Shown here: positions 33,075-41,279 of the stretch, piece by piece
Layout: the number at the start of each line of letters is the position of its first letter
Position numbering within the stretch: position 1 is the first letter of the stretch
Source: Bacteroidales bacterium UBA1735
Lineage (GTDB): Bacteria; Bacteroidota; Bacteroidia; Bacteroidales; Paludibacteraceae
DNA: 64,000 nucleotides
Assembly: GCA_002315745.1 (NCBI GenBank)
Contig: DCID01000007.1
Span: 20,211-84,210, forward strand
Direction of reading: 5' to 3'
Notes under the pieces: model-generated
Told to the model about the DNA's origin: nothing
The model's database searches: none
What the model saw: the letters and a program-made list of their open reading frames with translations, nothing else
Program-made: the position numbers and the translations under genes

Positions 33075-35576
33075 ATGAATATTTCGTATAATTGGCTCAA
33101 GCGCTATATCGCGCTCACAGATGATGCCCAAACAGTGGCTAAGATCCTTACTTCCATCGGTTTGGAGGTAGGTACAGTAGAAGAAGTCCAATCTATCCGT
33201 GGCGGCTTAGAAGGCCTCGTCGTCGGCGAAGTGGTGACCTGTGTGCCCCACCCTAACTCCGACCACCTCCATATCACTACCACCCGCGTAGCAGCAGGCG
33301 AAGAACCCATACAGATCGTATGTGGTGCACCTAATGTAGCCGCTGGGCAGAAAGTGATTGTTGCCACCATTGGGACTAAACTCTACGACGGCGAAGAATG
33401 TATCACCATCAAGCGCGGCAAGATACGCGGCGAAGAATCGCTCGGTATGATCTGTGCCGAAGATGAGATAGGTGTCGGCACCAGCCATGATGGTATCATG
33501 GTACTACCTGCCGATACGCCGGTAGGATTACCTGCGAAGGACTATTTTCATTTAGAGAATGACACCATTATCGAGGTGGACATCACGCCTAACCGCAATG
33601 ATGGCGCTAGTCACTACGGAGTAGCACGCGACCTGCACGCCTACTACGTAGCCCATGGTCAGGATATCGCCCTTACTCGACCCGATGTGTCGAAGTTCAA
33701 AGTTAACAATGCACAATGCACGATTGACGTCAAGGTCGAGAACAGCAACGCTTGCCCACGTTATACGGGTGTGAGCATCGCAGGCGTGAGCGTGCATGAG
33801 TCACCCGATTGGTTACAGAGAGCTCTCACCTCTATTGGTTTGCGCCCGATCAATAACATTGTGGATGCAACCAACTTCGTACTCTTCGAGATGGGACAAG
33901 CACTCCACGCGTTTGATGCCGACAAGATAGAGGGACGTCAGATCATCGTTCGCAATGCCCAACAGGGCGATAAGTTCGTTACCCTCGATGGTGTAGAACG
34001 TACCCTCGATGCCCGCGACCTAATGATATGCAATGCCAACCGCCCGATGTGTATCGCCGGCGTGTTCGGTGGACAAGATAGTGGCGTGACTGACAACACG
34101 AAGAACATCTTCTTAGAGAGCGCATACTTCGATCCCGTATCCATCCGTAAGACCGCCCGCCGTCACCAACTCAATACCGACGCGTCCTTCCGCTATGAAC
34201 GCGGTTGCGATCCCAATAACACCCTCTATGTCCTCCAACGCTGCGCATTGCTCATCCAAGAGGTAGCAGGCGGCGAGATTGCTATGAACATCGTCGATAA
34301 GACGGCTGCACAGTTCCCAGGCTTCAAGGTGGAGTTGCAAGAAGACTATGTCAATAAGTTGATAGGGAAAGTCTTAGGAAAAGAGACTATCGAAAAGATA
34401 TTAGGTGCTTTGGAAATGCAGTACACACGCGTCGAAGGTGGCTGGAACGTGGTCGTTCCTGCCTATCGTGTCGATGTACAGCGTCCATGCGACGTAGTCG
34501 AAGACATACTGCGTATATACGGCTACAATAATGTGGAGTTCCCAGACAAACTGAACACCAGTCTCAGTTATGGAGTCAAACCCAATCCCGAGGCATTGCA
34601 GAAACGTATCTCGGAGCAACTGACCGCACAAGGATTCAACGAGATACTCAATAACTCGCTGACCAAAGTTAGTTACTACGAAGGTGAGTGGCTCAACACA
34701 TGCGTACGCATCATGAACCCACTCAGCCAAGACCTTGGCGTCATGCGCCAAACGCTCCTCTTTGGCGGATTGGAGTCTATCCAACGCAATGCCAACCGTA
34801 AACATGCTGATCTCAAGTTCTATGAGTTCGGACACTGTTACCACTTTAATCAGGTTGCAGGTGATAGGTTACAGGTGGCAGAATTTGAGCCCATTCAGCA
34901 GTATAACGAGGAACCACACTTAGGACTATGGATCACAGGTAATAAGTCCATGACTCAGAGTTGGTTACTCAAAGAACAGCAGAGTTCGTTCTATGAGTTG
35001 CATGCCTATGTGAACAATATCCTCCGCCGTCTCGGTGTAGCCGTCGATAAACTGACCCTCGAACCGGCTGTTGATCCGAACGGCACGCCTTGCCCATTAG
35101 CGGCTTGCTTTGCCGATGGATTAGTGCTGAAAGCACAGAATGGTAAAGTACTCGGATACATGGCTATCGTGGCTCCTAAGTTGCTCAAACAGTTCGATAT
35201 CGATAATCCTGTTTACTACGCCGACCTCGATTGGAACGCACTGCTCAAGCAGAACAAGCAATATAAGCCCATCATCAACGACCTGCCTAAGTTCCCCGAA
35301 GTGAAGCGTGACTTAGCATTGCTCATGGATAAGAACATCCAGTTCGCTGACATCGCTCGCGCGGCATTCGACACCGAGCGTAAACTGCTCAAGAACGTGT
35401 ACTTATTCGATGTCTATGAGGGTAAGAACCTCGAAGCCGGTAAGAAGAGTTATGCACTCTCCTTCATCCTGCAAGACGCAGAGAACACACTCAAAGACCA
35501 ACAAATAGAAACCATCATGGCACGCCTACTCAAGACCTTTGAGGAGAAGTTTGGTGCTACAATTAGAACCGCATGA
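33075..35576 (+). CDS. pheT: Phenylalanyl-tRNA synthetase beta subunit
   Basis: An 833-residue beta subunit, normal for the family. N-terminal block MNISYNWLKRYI; EMAP/tRNA-binding domain (about 45-150; VGEVVTCVPHPNSDHLHITT); B3/B4 region with VDITPNRNDGASHYGVARDL; B5 domain (VDVQRPCDVVEDILRIYGYNN); catalytic-like domain (about 470-690); and C-terminal anticodon-binding ferredoxin fold (LPKFPEVKRDLALLMDKNIQF). It charges tRNA-Phe together with PheS, which is not in the window. Two 7-bp arrays lie inside the frame, at 33693-33727 and 34852-34881; they encode segments that look like linkers. Its stop overlaps the prfB start (ATGA). Confidence 0.96.
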   Translation: MNISYNWLKRYIALTDDAQTVAKILTSIGLEVGTVEEVQSIRGGLEGLVVGEVVTCVPHPNSDHLHITTTRVAAGEEPIQIVCGAPNVAAGQKVIVATIGTKLYDGEECITIKRGKIRGEESLGMICAEDEIGVGTSHDGIMVLPADTPVGLPAKDYFHLENDTIIEVDITPNRNDGASHYGVARDLHAYYVAHGQDIALTRPDVSKFKVNNAQCTIDVKVENSNACPRYTGVSIAGVSVHESPDWLQRALTSIGLRPINNIVDATNFVLFEMGQALHAFDADKIEGRQIIVRNAQQGDKFVTLDGVERTLDARDLMICNANRPMCIAGVFGGQDSGVTDNTKNIFLESAYFDPVSIRKTARRHQLNTDASFRYERGCDPNNTLYVLQRCALLIQEVAGGEIAMNIVDKTAAQFPGFKVELQEDYVNKLIGKVLGKETIEKILGALEMQYTRVEGGWNVVVPAYRVDVQRPCDVVEDILRIYGYNNVEFPDKLNTSLSYGVKPNPEALQKRISEQLTAQGFNEILNNSLTKVSYYEGEWLNTCVRIMNPLSQDLGVMRQTLLFGGLESIQRNANRKHADLKFYEFGHCYHFNQVAGDRLQVAEFEPIQQYNEEPHLGLWITGNKSMTQSWLLKEQQSSFYELHAYVNNILRRLGVAVDKLTLEPAVDPNGTPCPLAACFADGLVLKAQNGKVLGYMAIVAPKLLKQFDIDNPVYYADLDWNALLKQNKQYKPIINDLPKFPEVKRDLALLMDKNIQFADIARAAFDTERKLLKNVYLFDVYEGKNLEAGKKSYALSFILQDAENTLKDQQIETIMARLLKTFEEKFGATIRTA
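33693..33727. repeat. 7-bp array inside pheT (CAATGCA family)
   Basis: Five 7-bp units in a row: AAGTTCA, AAGTTAA, CAATGCA twice, and CGATTGA. They are translated as part of pheT (the KFKVNNAQCTID stretch, just before VENSNACPRYTGVSI). The same type of sequence forms the leader of the glycosyltransferase gene at 38835-38876. Confidence 0.55.
34852..34881. repeat. 7-bp array inside pheT (AGGTTAC family)
   Basis: Four 7-bp units (AGGTTGC, AGGTGAT, AGGTTAC, AGGTGGC) translated as the QVAGDRLQVAE segment between FGHCYHFN and the region leading to LGLWITGN. The unit is the same as in the spacer after ispF (3957-3984). Confidence 0.62.
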
Positions 35577-36679
35577 TTACCATCGAGCAATTAAAAGACG
35601 TACAACAACGGGCGGAGAAACTTAAACAGTACCTCGCCATAGACGATAAACGTATCCAACTCGAAGAGGAGGAACTGCATACCCAAGCCCCTGGCTTCTG
35701 GGATGACGCCAAAGCCGCCGAAGCGCAGATGCGCAAGGTCAAAGCCCTCAAACGCTGGATAGAAGGTTATGAGGAGGTAAGAGGTAAGATGGAAGAGGTA
35801 AGCCTCGCTTGGGACTTTATCAAGGAAGGTCTCGTTACCGAAGCCGATGTGGATACCGCCTACCAACATGCTCTTCAAGCCGTGGAAGACTTGGAGATGA
35901 AGAACATGCTTTCCCACGAGGAAGATCAGATGCCTGCTGTGCTGAAGATTGTCTCTGGTGCGGGTGGTACCGAAGCCCAAGACTGGGCGGAACAACTCAT
36001 GCGTATGTATCAGCGCTACTGCGAGAAACATGACTATAAAGTGACCATCTCCAACTACCAAGAAGGCGATGAAGCCGGTATCAAAACCGTTACCTTCAAT
36101 ATAGAAGGCGATATGGCATACGGCTACCTCAAATCAGAGAACGGTGTGCATCGTCTCGTGCGCGTGAGCCCATACAATGCTCAAGGCAAACGCATGACCT
36201 CTTTTGCGTCCGTGTTTGTCGTGCCACTCATTGACGATAGCATCGATATCCAGGTCGATCCCGCAGGTATCAGTTGGGACACGTTCCGCTCCTCCGGTGC
36301 GGGTGGTCAGAACGTGAACAAAGTCGAATCGGGCGTGCGCCTGCACTATAAGTTCATCAACTGCCTCACCGGTCAACCCGACGAGATAGTCATTGAGAAC
36401 ACCGAGACCCGAGACCAGCCTAAGAACCGCGAAAACGCCTTGCGACACTTGCGTAGCCAACTCTACGAGTTGGAGTTAGAGAAACGCCGCCAAGCCGCAG
36501 CCAAAGTGGAAGCCGGTAAAAAGAAAATCGAATGGGGCAGTCAAATCCGTTCGTATGTGTTCGATGACCGCCGTGTGAAGGATCATCGCACCAACTACGA
36601 GACCCACAACGTCAACGCCGTGATGGATGGCGATATTGACGCCTTCATCAAAGCCTACCTCATGGAGTTCCCAGATTAA
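35573..36679 (+). CDS. prfB: Peptide chain release factor 2
   Basis: A 368-residue class I release factor that ends translation at UGA and UAA. It has the GGQ loop (SSGAGGQNVNKVESGVRLHY), which triggers peptide hydrolysis. The stop-codon recognition tripeptide reads SPY (RVSPYNAQGKRMTSF) where the textbook RF2 motif is SPF. RF2 identity rests on overall similarity, including the N-terminal RAEKLKQYL segment. No programmed frameshift is present: the frame is continuous where many bacteria have an in-frame UGA after that segment. It overlaps pheT by ATGA and ends three bases before a convergent gene. Confidence 0.93.
   Translation: MITIEQLKDVQQRAEKLKQYLAIDDKRIQLEEEELHTQAPGFWDDAKAAEAQMRKVKALKRWIEGYEEVRGKMEEVSLAWDFIKEGLVTEADVDTAYQHALQAVEDLEMKNMLSHEEDQMPAVLKIVSGAGGTEAQDWAEQLMRMYQRYCEKHDYKVTISNYQEGDEAGIKTVTFNIEGDMAYGYLKSENGVHRLVRVSPYNAQGKRMTSFASVFVVPLIDDSIDIQVDPAGISWDTFRSSGAGGQNVNKVESGVRLHYKFINCLTGQPDEIVIENTETRDQPKNRENALRHLRSQLYELELEKRRQAAAKVEAGKKKIEWGSQIRSYVFDDRRVKDHRTNYETHNVNAVMDGDIDAFIKAYLMEFPD
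35771..35803. repeat. Possible 7-bp array inside prfB
   Basis: Near-repeats of 7 bp (GAGGAGG, TAAGAGG, TAAGATG, GAAGAGG, TAAGCC) encode YEEVRGKMEEVS in the helical N-terminal domain. The protein segment has ordinary length, so this may be codon-level coincidence in a coiled-coil-like helix. Confidence 0.35.
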
Positions 36680-36682
36680 AAT

Positions 36683-37876
36683 CTAGAGGTGAACTAACTG
36701 GTCTTCGACGAAGTAGATATCATCTAATGGTACACCTTTGTCGGCTAAGGCTTTGCGGTCGGGACGGAAGAGTTCCATGAACTTACGAGCAGACTTCAAT
36801 CGCGCTCGCGCCTCCCGATAGTTCTCATACGCCATCGAACGATCGCCACGGAGGAAGCAGCAATGGCCATAATTGATATAATCAACAGGCTTGGCTTCAC
36901 CCGAGCGTAAACGCTCCACTAACCAGTCCTCTGCCTTGTCTATATGATCCCACACGAGATTCATCCTACCAATAGATAGGTACTGCATGGCTATCTGTTC
37001 CTGATAGTGTTCATTGTCGTACATAATCATATCAAATACCCACGTCTGAGGTAAGATCTCCACAATAGCCCGAATATACCCTGCCTCACTATTCGTCACC
37101 ATATCAGACAAGTTAGAGAGTTGAGATTTATCCATAAAATCCATCAGTTCTTCCGGCATCTCATCCAACTCTTTGAGCTCATCGACCATGATCCGTTTGA
37201 GATTGGCCTCCGACATAGTAACCATCGTCATCAATGCCCCAAAAGTAGCCTCTTCGTCTCTTAAATAGGCCATAAAAGTTTCTAGTACCTTCTGGAAGAA
37301 ATCCATACGTATATCCCACTGCGCCATGAGCTTGATGGAGGACATTATAGCTTGACTCTTTACCATCTCACTAGGCGAGTCGGTCGCCATGATCAAACGG
37401 CATAACGCCTCCTCCTGAAAGACCTCTCGGAGGTTCTTCGACAATGCAGCTACCAACACAAGCGCTGTCACTCCCCTACTCTTATCATGCACCACTTCAT
37501 CGAACCAATCAAGGTCTTCTTCTCGCAGATGCACGCAGGTCGCAAAATAACGCAATACACTCTCCGTATCATCCGCATTAAAGTCGTTCAATTCAGGCGA
37601 CATACCCCGTTTGATGCGTATATCCCCATACAACTCATCGGCTAAGCAATAAGCATCATGCGACAACCGACCGAGCACTTCATCCCGATCGGCATCATCA
37701 TTGCCTAAAAAATAGTCGAAAGTACACCGATAATTATCCTCCAACGACTGGATACGATCCTCGTAACGCGCTGTACCCACCTCTTTTGCCCATTGTCGCA
37801 AAATGGTCAGCACATGATGGAGCATGCGTTCCGACAATGCCCGCTCGATGATATTGCGTTGCTCCTCCAGTTCCAT
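36683..37876 (-). CDS. Helical (TPR-like) protein, unknown function
   Basis: A 397-residue soluble, acidic, mostly helical protein without signal peptide. The C-terminal part has TPR-like helix pairs (QYLSIGRMNLVWDHIDKAED, then NYGHCCFLRGDRSMAYENYR), fitting a scaffold. The N-terminal half (residues 1-250) is helical without motifs I recognise. It follows the glycosyltransferase gene by four bases on the same strand and probably shares its promoter. Its 3' end meets prfB tail-to-tail with only three bases between stop codons. Confidence 0.78.
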   Translation of the reverse strand: MELEEQRNIIERALSERMLHHVLTILRQWAKEVGTARYEDRIQSLEDNYRCTFDYFLGNDDADRDEVLGRLSHDAYCLADELYGDIRIKRGMSPELNDFNADDTESVLRYFATCVHLREEDLDWFDEVVHDKSRGVTALVLVAALSKNLREVFQEEALCRLIMATDSPSEMVKSQAIMSSIKLMAQWDIRMDFFQKVLETFMAYLRDEEATFGALMTMVTMSEANLKRIMVDELKELDEMPEELMDFMDKSQLSNLSDMVTNSEAGYIRAIVEILPQTWVFDMIMYDNEHYQEQIAMQYLSIGRMNLVWDHIDKAEDWLVERLRSGEAKPVDYINYGHCCFLRGDRSMAYENYREARARLKSARKFMELFRPDRKALADKGVPLDDIYFVEDQLVHL

Positions 37877-37880
37877 CCAA

Positions 37881-38831
37881 TTAGATCTCCTTGGCGATCA
37901 GATAATCATTGCGAGACTGGGAGTTACGAATAATCAACTCCGCTAAGAAACCCGCCAAGAACAGCATACAACCTAGAATCATCATCAGTATGGCGATATG
38001 GAAATATGGGTTAACACCCAACAACATCGCGTGCACACCCGTAGCCAATGCATGCAACTTCATGGACGCCACCACAATGACCGCCACGAAACCAATTAAG
38101 AACATCAAACTACCGATGAGACCGAAGAAATGCATGGGCTGTTTGCCAAACTTATTGAGGAACCATAAGGTCATCAAATCCAAGTAACCATTGACAAAGC
38201 GATTCAAACCGAACTTAGACACTCCAAACTCACGCTTGCGATGCTGCACCACTTTCTCACCAATCTTCGTGAACCCTGCATTCTTCGCCAAATAAGGGAT
38301 ATAGCGATGCATCTCCGAGAAAACCTCAATATTCTTCACCACCTCCTGACGATACGCCTTAAGGCCGCAGTTCATATCGTGCAACTGAATACCCGTCACA
38401 CGACGTGCAGTAGCGTTAAAGAGCTTAGAAGGAATATTCTTCGTCAACTTATTATCATAACGTTTCTGCTTCCAGCCACTAACGAGATCTAAACCATCCT
38501 CCGTGATCATCCGATAGAGTTCAGGGATCTCATCCGGCGAATCTTGCAAATCCGCATCCATGGTAATAACCACATCCCCCTGCGCAGCCTTAAAACCGCA
38601 GTATAAAGCAGCTGACTTACCATAATTACGACGGAAACAGATGCCTCGAACACTCTTAGACTGCTTACGCAAGTCCTCAATAACCGACCAAGACGAGTCG
38701 GTAGAGCCGTCGTTGACAAAAATGACTTCATAGGAGAACTTATTCTCCTGCATAACACGCTCAATCCATTCGTAGAGCTTAGGTAATGACTCCGCCTCGT
38801 TATAGAGCGGAACAATGATGGATATATTCAT
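37881..38831 (-). CDS. Family 2 glycosyltransferase, DPM1/GtrB-like, with two C-terminal membrane segments
   Basis: A 316-residue GT-A glycosyltransferase. The start at 38831 (MNISIIVPLYNEAESL) is chosen because the longer frame reads through the leader repeat and upstream of the promoter. Nucleotide-binding VNDGSTDSSW, the metal-binding DADLQDSPDEIPE and the acceptor-side region around MNCGLKAYR are all seen. Two hydrophobic segments (about 236-258 and 273-297) anchor it to the inner membrane. Such enzymes usually transfer a hexose to undecaprenyl or polyprenyl phosphate; the sugar is unknown. Confidence 0.9.
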   Translation of the reverse strand: MNISIIVPLYNEAESLPKLYEWIERVMQENKFSYEVIFVNDGSTDSSWSVIEDLRKQSKSVRGICFRRNYGKSAALYCGFKAAQGDVVITMDADLQDSPDEIPELYRMITEDGLDLVSGWKQKRYDNKLTKNIPSKLFNATARRVTGIQLHDMNCGLKAYRQEVVKNIEVFSEMHRYIPYLAKNAGFTKIGEKVVQHRKREFGVSKFGLNRFVNGYLDLMTLWFLNKFGKQPMHFFGLIGSLMFLIGFVAVIVVASMKLHALATGVHAMLLGVNPYFHIAILMMILGCMLFLAGFLAELIIRNSQSRNDYLIAKEI

Positions 38832-38834
38832 TCG

Positions 38835-38876
38835 TTGACAATTTACGATGCACAGTGTACAGTTACACGTTGCAAA
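38835..38876. repeat. 7-bp array forming the leader of the glycosyltransferase mRNA
   Basis: Six degenerate 7-bp units close to TTNACAR (e.g. TTGACAA, TTTACGA, TTACACG) fill the space between the start codon and the -7 element at 38873-38880. Read through, it gives the LCIVNC-type peptide, a tell-tale of this repeat class in falsely extended ORFs. Confidence 0.55.
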
Positions 38877-38904
38877 GGTAGGAAAAAAAAGTGGGATGGA
38901 CAAA
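38873..38904 (-). promoter_or_regulatory. Promoter of the glycosyltransferase unit
   Basis: On the minus strand TTTG (38901-38904), 20 bases, TACCTTTG (38873-38880). It is divergent from the rel promoter, with the -33 elements 35 bases apart. Confidence 0.8.
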
Positions 38905-38939
38905 TATTTTGAAAAAAAAGTGAAAAAATCACGCGTGCG

Positions 38940-38971
38940 CTTGCGTATATGAAAAAAAAATTGTAATTTTG
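38940..38971 (+). promoter_or_regulatory. Promoter of rel and the following gene run
   Basis: CTTG (38940-38943), 20 bases, TAATTTTG (38964-38971), then TGCGC and a T-run. The start codon at 38990 is only about 12 nt past the expected transcription start, so the rel mRNA has a very short leader. Confidence 0.8.
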
Positions 38972-38989
38972 TGCGCATTTTTGTGAAAC

Positions 38990-41272
38990 ATGGATAAGAA
39001 CGCATTTACACCGGAAGAGGAACAGATGATCCAACAGGCTTTTGAGGGGCTGCTGGACGCGTATGCGCATACGACGCACACGCAGAAAGTGGATCTGATT
39101 ACCCGTGCGTTCAATTTTGCGAACAAAGCGCACTATGGCGTACGCCGTCTCTCGGGCGAGCCATATTTGATGCACCCACTCGCCGTGGCGATGATCGTGG
39201 TCAAAGAGATTGGCTTAGGTTCGACTAGTATCTGCGCTGCCCTACTCCACGACGTCGTGGAAGATACCGACTACACCATTGAGGATATACAGCGACTCTT
39301 CGGAGATAAGATAGCTGAGATCGTGGATGGTCTCACGAAGATCAGCGGTGGCGTCTTTGGTAGCAAAGCGAGTGAGCAGGCGGAGAACTTCCGCAAACTG
39401 CTACTGACCATGTCCAACGACATACGCGTCGTGCTCATTAAGATAGCCGATCGCCTGCATAACATGCGCACGCTCAGCGCGCAGCCCAAGGAGAAGCAGT
39501 ACAAGATAGCGGGTGAAACTCAATATATCTACGCACCGCTCGCGCACCGCTTAGGACTCTTCCCCATTAAGTCCGAATTGGAGAACCTCAGTTTCCAATA
39601 TGAGCATCCGGAGGAGTACGCCAATATTGCACAGAAAGTGGCGTCTATCAAGGACGATGAACTCAATAAGTTTGAACTCTTTGTGGCACCTATCCGTGAG
39701 AAACTTACAGAAATGGGATACGAGTTCACCATCCATGCCCGCATCAAGTCGGTTTACTCCATCTACAAGAAGATGCAGGAGAAGAACATCCCCTTCGAAG
39801 ATATCTACGACCTCATTGCCGTCCGCATCATCTTTACCCCACATGATAACTTATCCGAGAAAGATCAATGTTGGATGATCTACTCCGCTATCACGGAGAT
39901 ATACCGTCCTCACCCGGAGCGTATCCGCGACTGGATCAGCACGCCTAAGGCGAACGGCTACGAAGCATTACACGTGACCGTGATGGGACAACAAGGAGAA
40001 TGGGTAGAGGTACAGATACGTACGCAGCGCATGCATGAGTTGGCGGAGAAAGGTTTGGCTGCCCACTGGAAATATAAGACCGGCGAAGAAGAGAACGAAC
40101 TCGATAAATGGCTCAAGACGATCAAAGAGATACTGGATAGCCCCGAACCCAATGCGATGGATTTCCTCGACACGTTCAAGCTCAACCTCTTCGCACACGA
40201 AGTGTTCGTTTTCACCCCTGGCGGAGATATCATGACCATGCCTCAAGGCTCGACAGCACTCGACTTGGCTTTCTTCCTACACTCGCAGTTAGGCGAACAC
40301 TGTATCGGCGCGAAGGTCAACCACGAGTTACAACCCATGTCGTACGTGCTCAAGGGTGGCGACCAAGTAGAGATACTCACGTCCCCTTCACAGCATCCAC
40401 AACCCGAATGGCTCAATATGGTCAGTACCGCTAAGGCACAGACAGGGCTACGCGCCTATTTCCGCCGCGAAGAACGTGCCCATATCAAGAATGGCGAGAA
40501 ACTTTTCAGCGATGCCGTCCAGATGATGAAGGTGGAGGAAGCGAAAGATATGGTGCTACAACGCACCATCAACTACTACCACTTGGTGCAACCCAATCAA
40601 CTATACCTACAGATCGGTCGTGGTGATATTAAACTAGATAACCTACAACAAGTGGTCTTCCCCAAGAAGAGCCTTTGGAAACGTATCAATCCTTTTAGCA
40701 GCGATACAACCACAACGACAACCACAACGACAACCACAACCATAACAGAGACAGAGGCAAGTGGTAAAGAGGGCAAGGCGGGCAAGATCATACACTCGAT
40801 CATCTTGACAGATGACGGACTGAACAAAGACTACTATTTAGCCGAATGTTGCCACCCTATCCCAGGCGACGAAGTGCTGGGCTACGTGGACGAAGACGGC
40901 AAAGTACACATCCATAAGATTGACTGCGGCGAAGCACAGAAGTTAAAGACTGCCCATGGCAAACGCATCTGCACCGCTAATTGGAACACCCATCATGTGC
41001 AGTCCTTTGTGGAACAAATAGAGATACGCGGTATCGATAAGTTCGGCGTGCTGATGAAAGTGCTGACCGTCATCACCACCCAGTTCCATATCAACCTCCG
41101 CACCATATACGTCACCTCCGAAGATGGTATCTTCACCGGACAGTTAGAGGTGTATGTCTATGACCGAAACGAATTGCAAGAGTTATTTAACGCCCTACTC
41201 GACATGTCTGAGGTCATGTCCGCTCACCGCGTTATAGGAAACATAAACCAACCAATAATAAATCAAATTTAA
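38990..41272 (+). CDS. rel: Bifunctional (p)ppGpp synthetase/hydrolase, RelA/SpoT family
   Basis: A 760-residue long RSH enzyme. HD hydrolase domain (about 45-160) with the intact HDVVED motif and KIADRLHNMRTL; synthetase domain (about 230-350) with ARIKSVYSIYKKM, STPKANGYEALHVTV and EVQIRTQRMHELAEKG; TGS domain (about 395-460; VFVFTPGGDIMTMPQGST); zinc-finger-like region (YLAECCHPIPGDEVLGY); C-terminal ACT domain (EIRGIDKFGVLMKVLTVIT). Both catalytic halves look intact, so it likely makes and degrades the alarmone. A run of 12 threonines (codons at 40706-40741) lies in the linker before the zinc-finger-like region. Confidence 0.95.
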   Translation: MDKNAFTPEEEQMIQQAFEGLLDAYAHTTHTQKVDLITRAFNFANKAHYGVRRLSGEPYLMHPLAVAMIVVKEIGLGSTSICAALLHDVVEDTDYTIEDIQRLFGDKIAEIVDGLTKISGGVFGSKASEQAENFRKLLLTMSNDIRVVLIKIADRLHNMRTLSAQPKEKQYKIAGETQYIYAPLAHRLGLFPIKSELENLSFQYEHPEEYANIAQKVASIKDDELNKFELFVAPIREKLTEMGYEFTIHARIKSVYSIYKKMQEKNIPFEDIYDLIAVRIIFTPHDNLSEKDQCWMIYSAITEIYRPHPERIRDWISTPKANGYEALHVTVMGQQGEWVEVQIRTQRMHELAEKGLAAHWKYKTGEEENELDKWLKTIKEILDSPEPNAMDFLDTFKLNLFAHEVFVFTPGGDIMTMPQGSTALDLAFFLHSQLGEHCIGAKVNHELQPMSYVLKGGDQVEILTSPSQHPQPEWLNMVSTAKAQTGLRAYFRREERAHIKNGEKLFSDAVQMMKVEEAKDMVLQRTINYYHLVQPNQLYLQIGRGDIKLDNLQQVVFPKKSLWKRINPFSSDTTTTTTTTTTTTITETEASGKEGKAGKIIHSIILTDDGLNKDYYLAECCHPIPGDEVLGYVDEDGKVHIHKIDCGEAQKLKTAHGKRICTANWNTHHVQSFVEQIEIRGIDKFGVLMKVLTVITTQFHINLRTIYVTSEDGIFTGQLEVYVYDRNELQELFNALLDMSEVMSAHRVIGNINQPIINQI
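40706..40741. repeat. 12-bp tandem repeat in rel coding for a threonine run
   Basis: Three copies of a 12-bp unit (ACAACCACAACG, the third with one change). The unit keeps the frame, so copy-number changes would alter only the length of the Thr linker between the TGS region and the zinc-finger/ACT region. Confidence 0.85.
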
Positions 41273-41279
41273 CAACACA

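Noticed and set aside
38832..39005. 58-residue N-terminal extension of the glycosyltransferase
   Set aside because: It reads through the leader repeat and across its own promoter; the GT2 fold starts at MNISIIVPLYNE.
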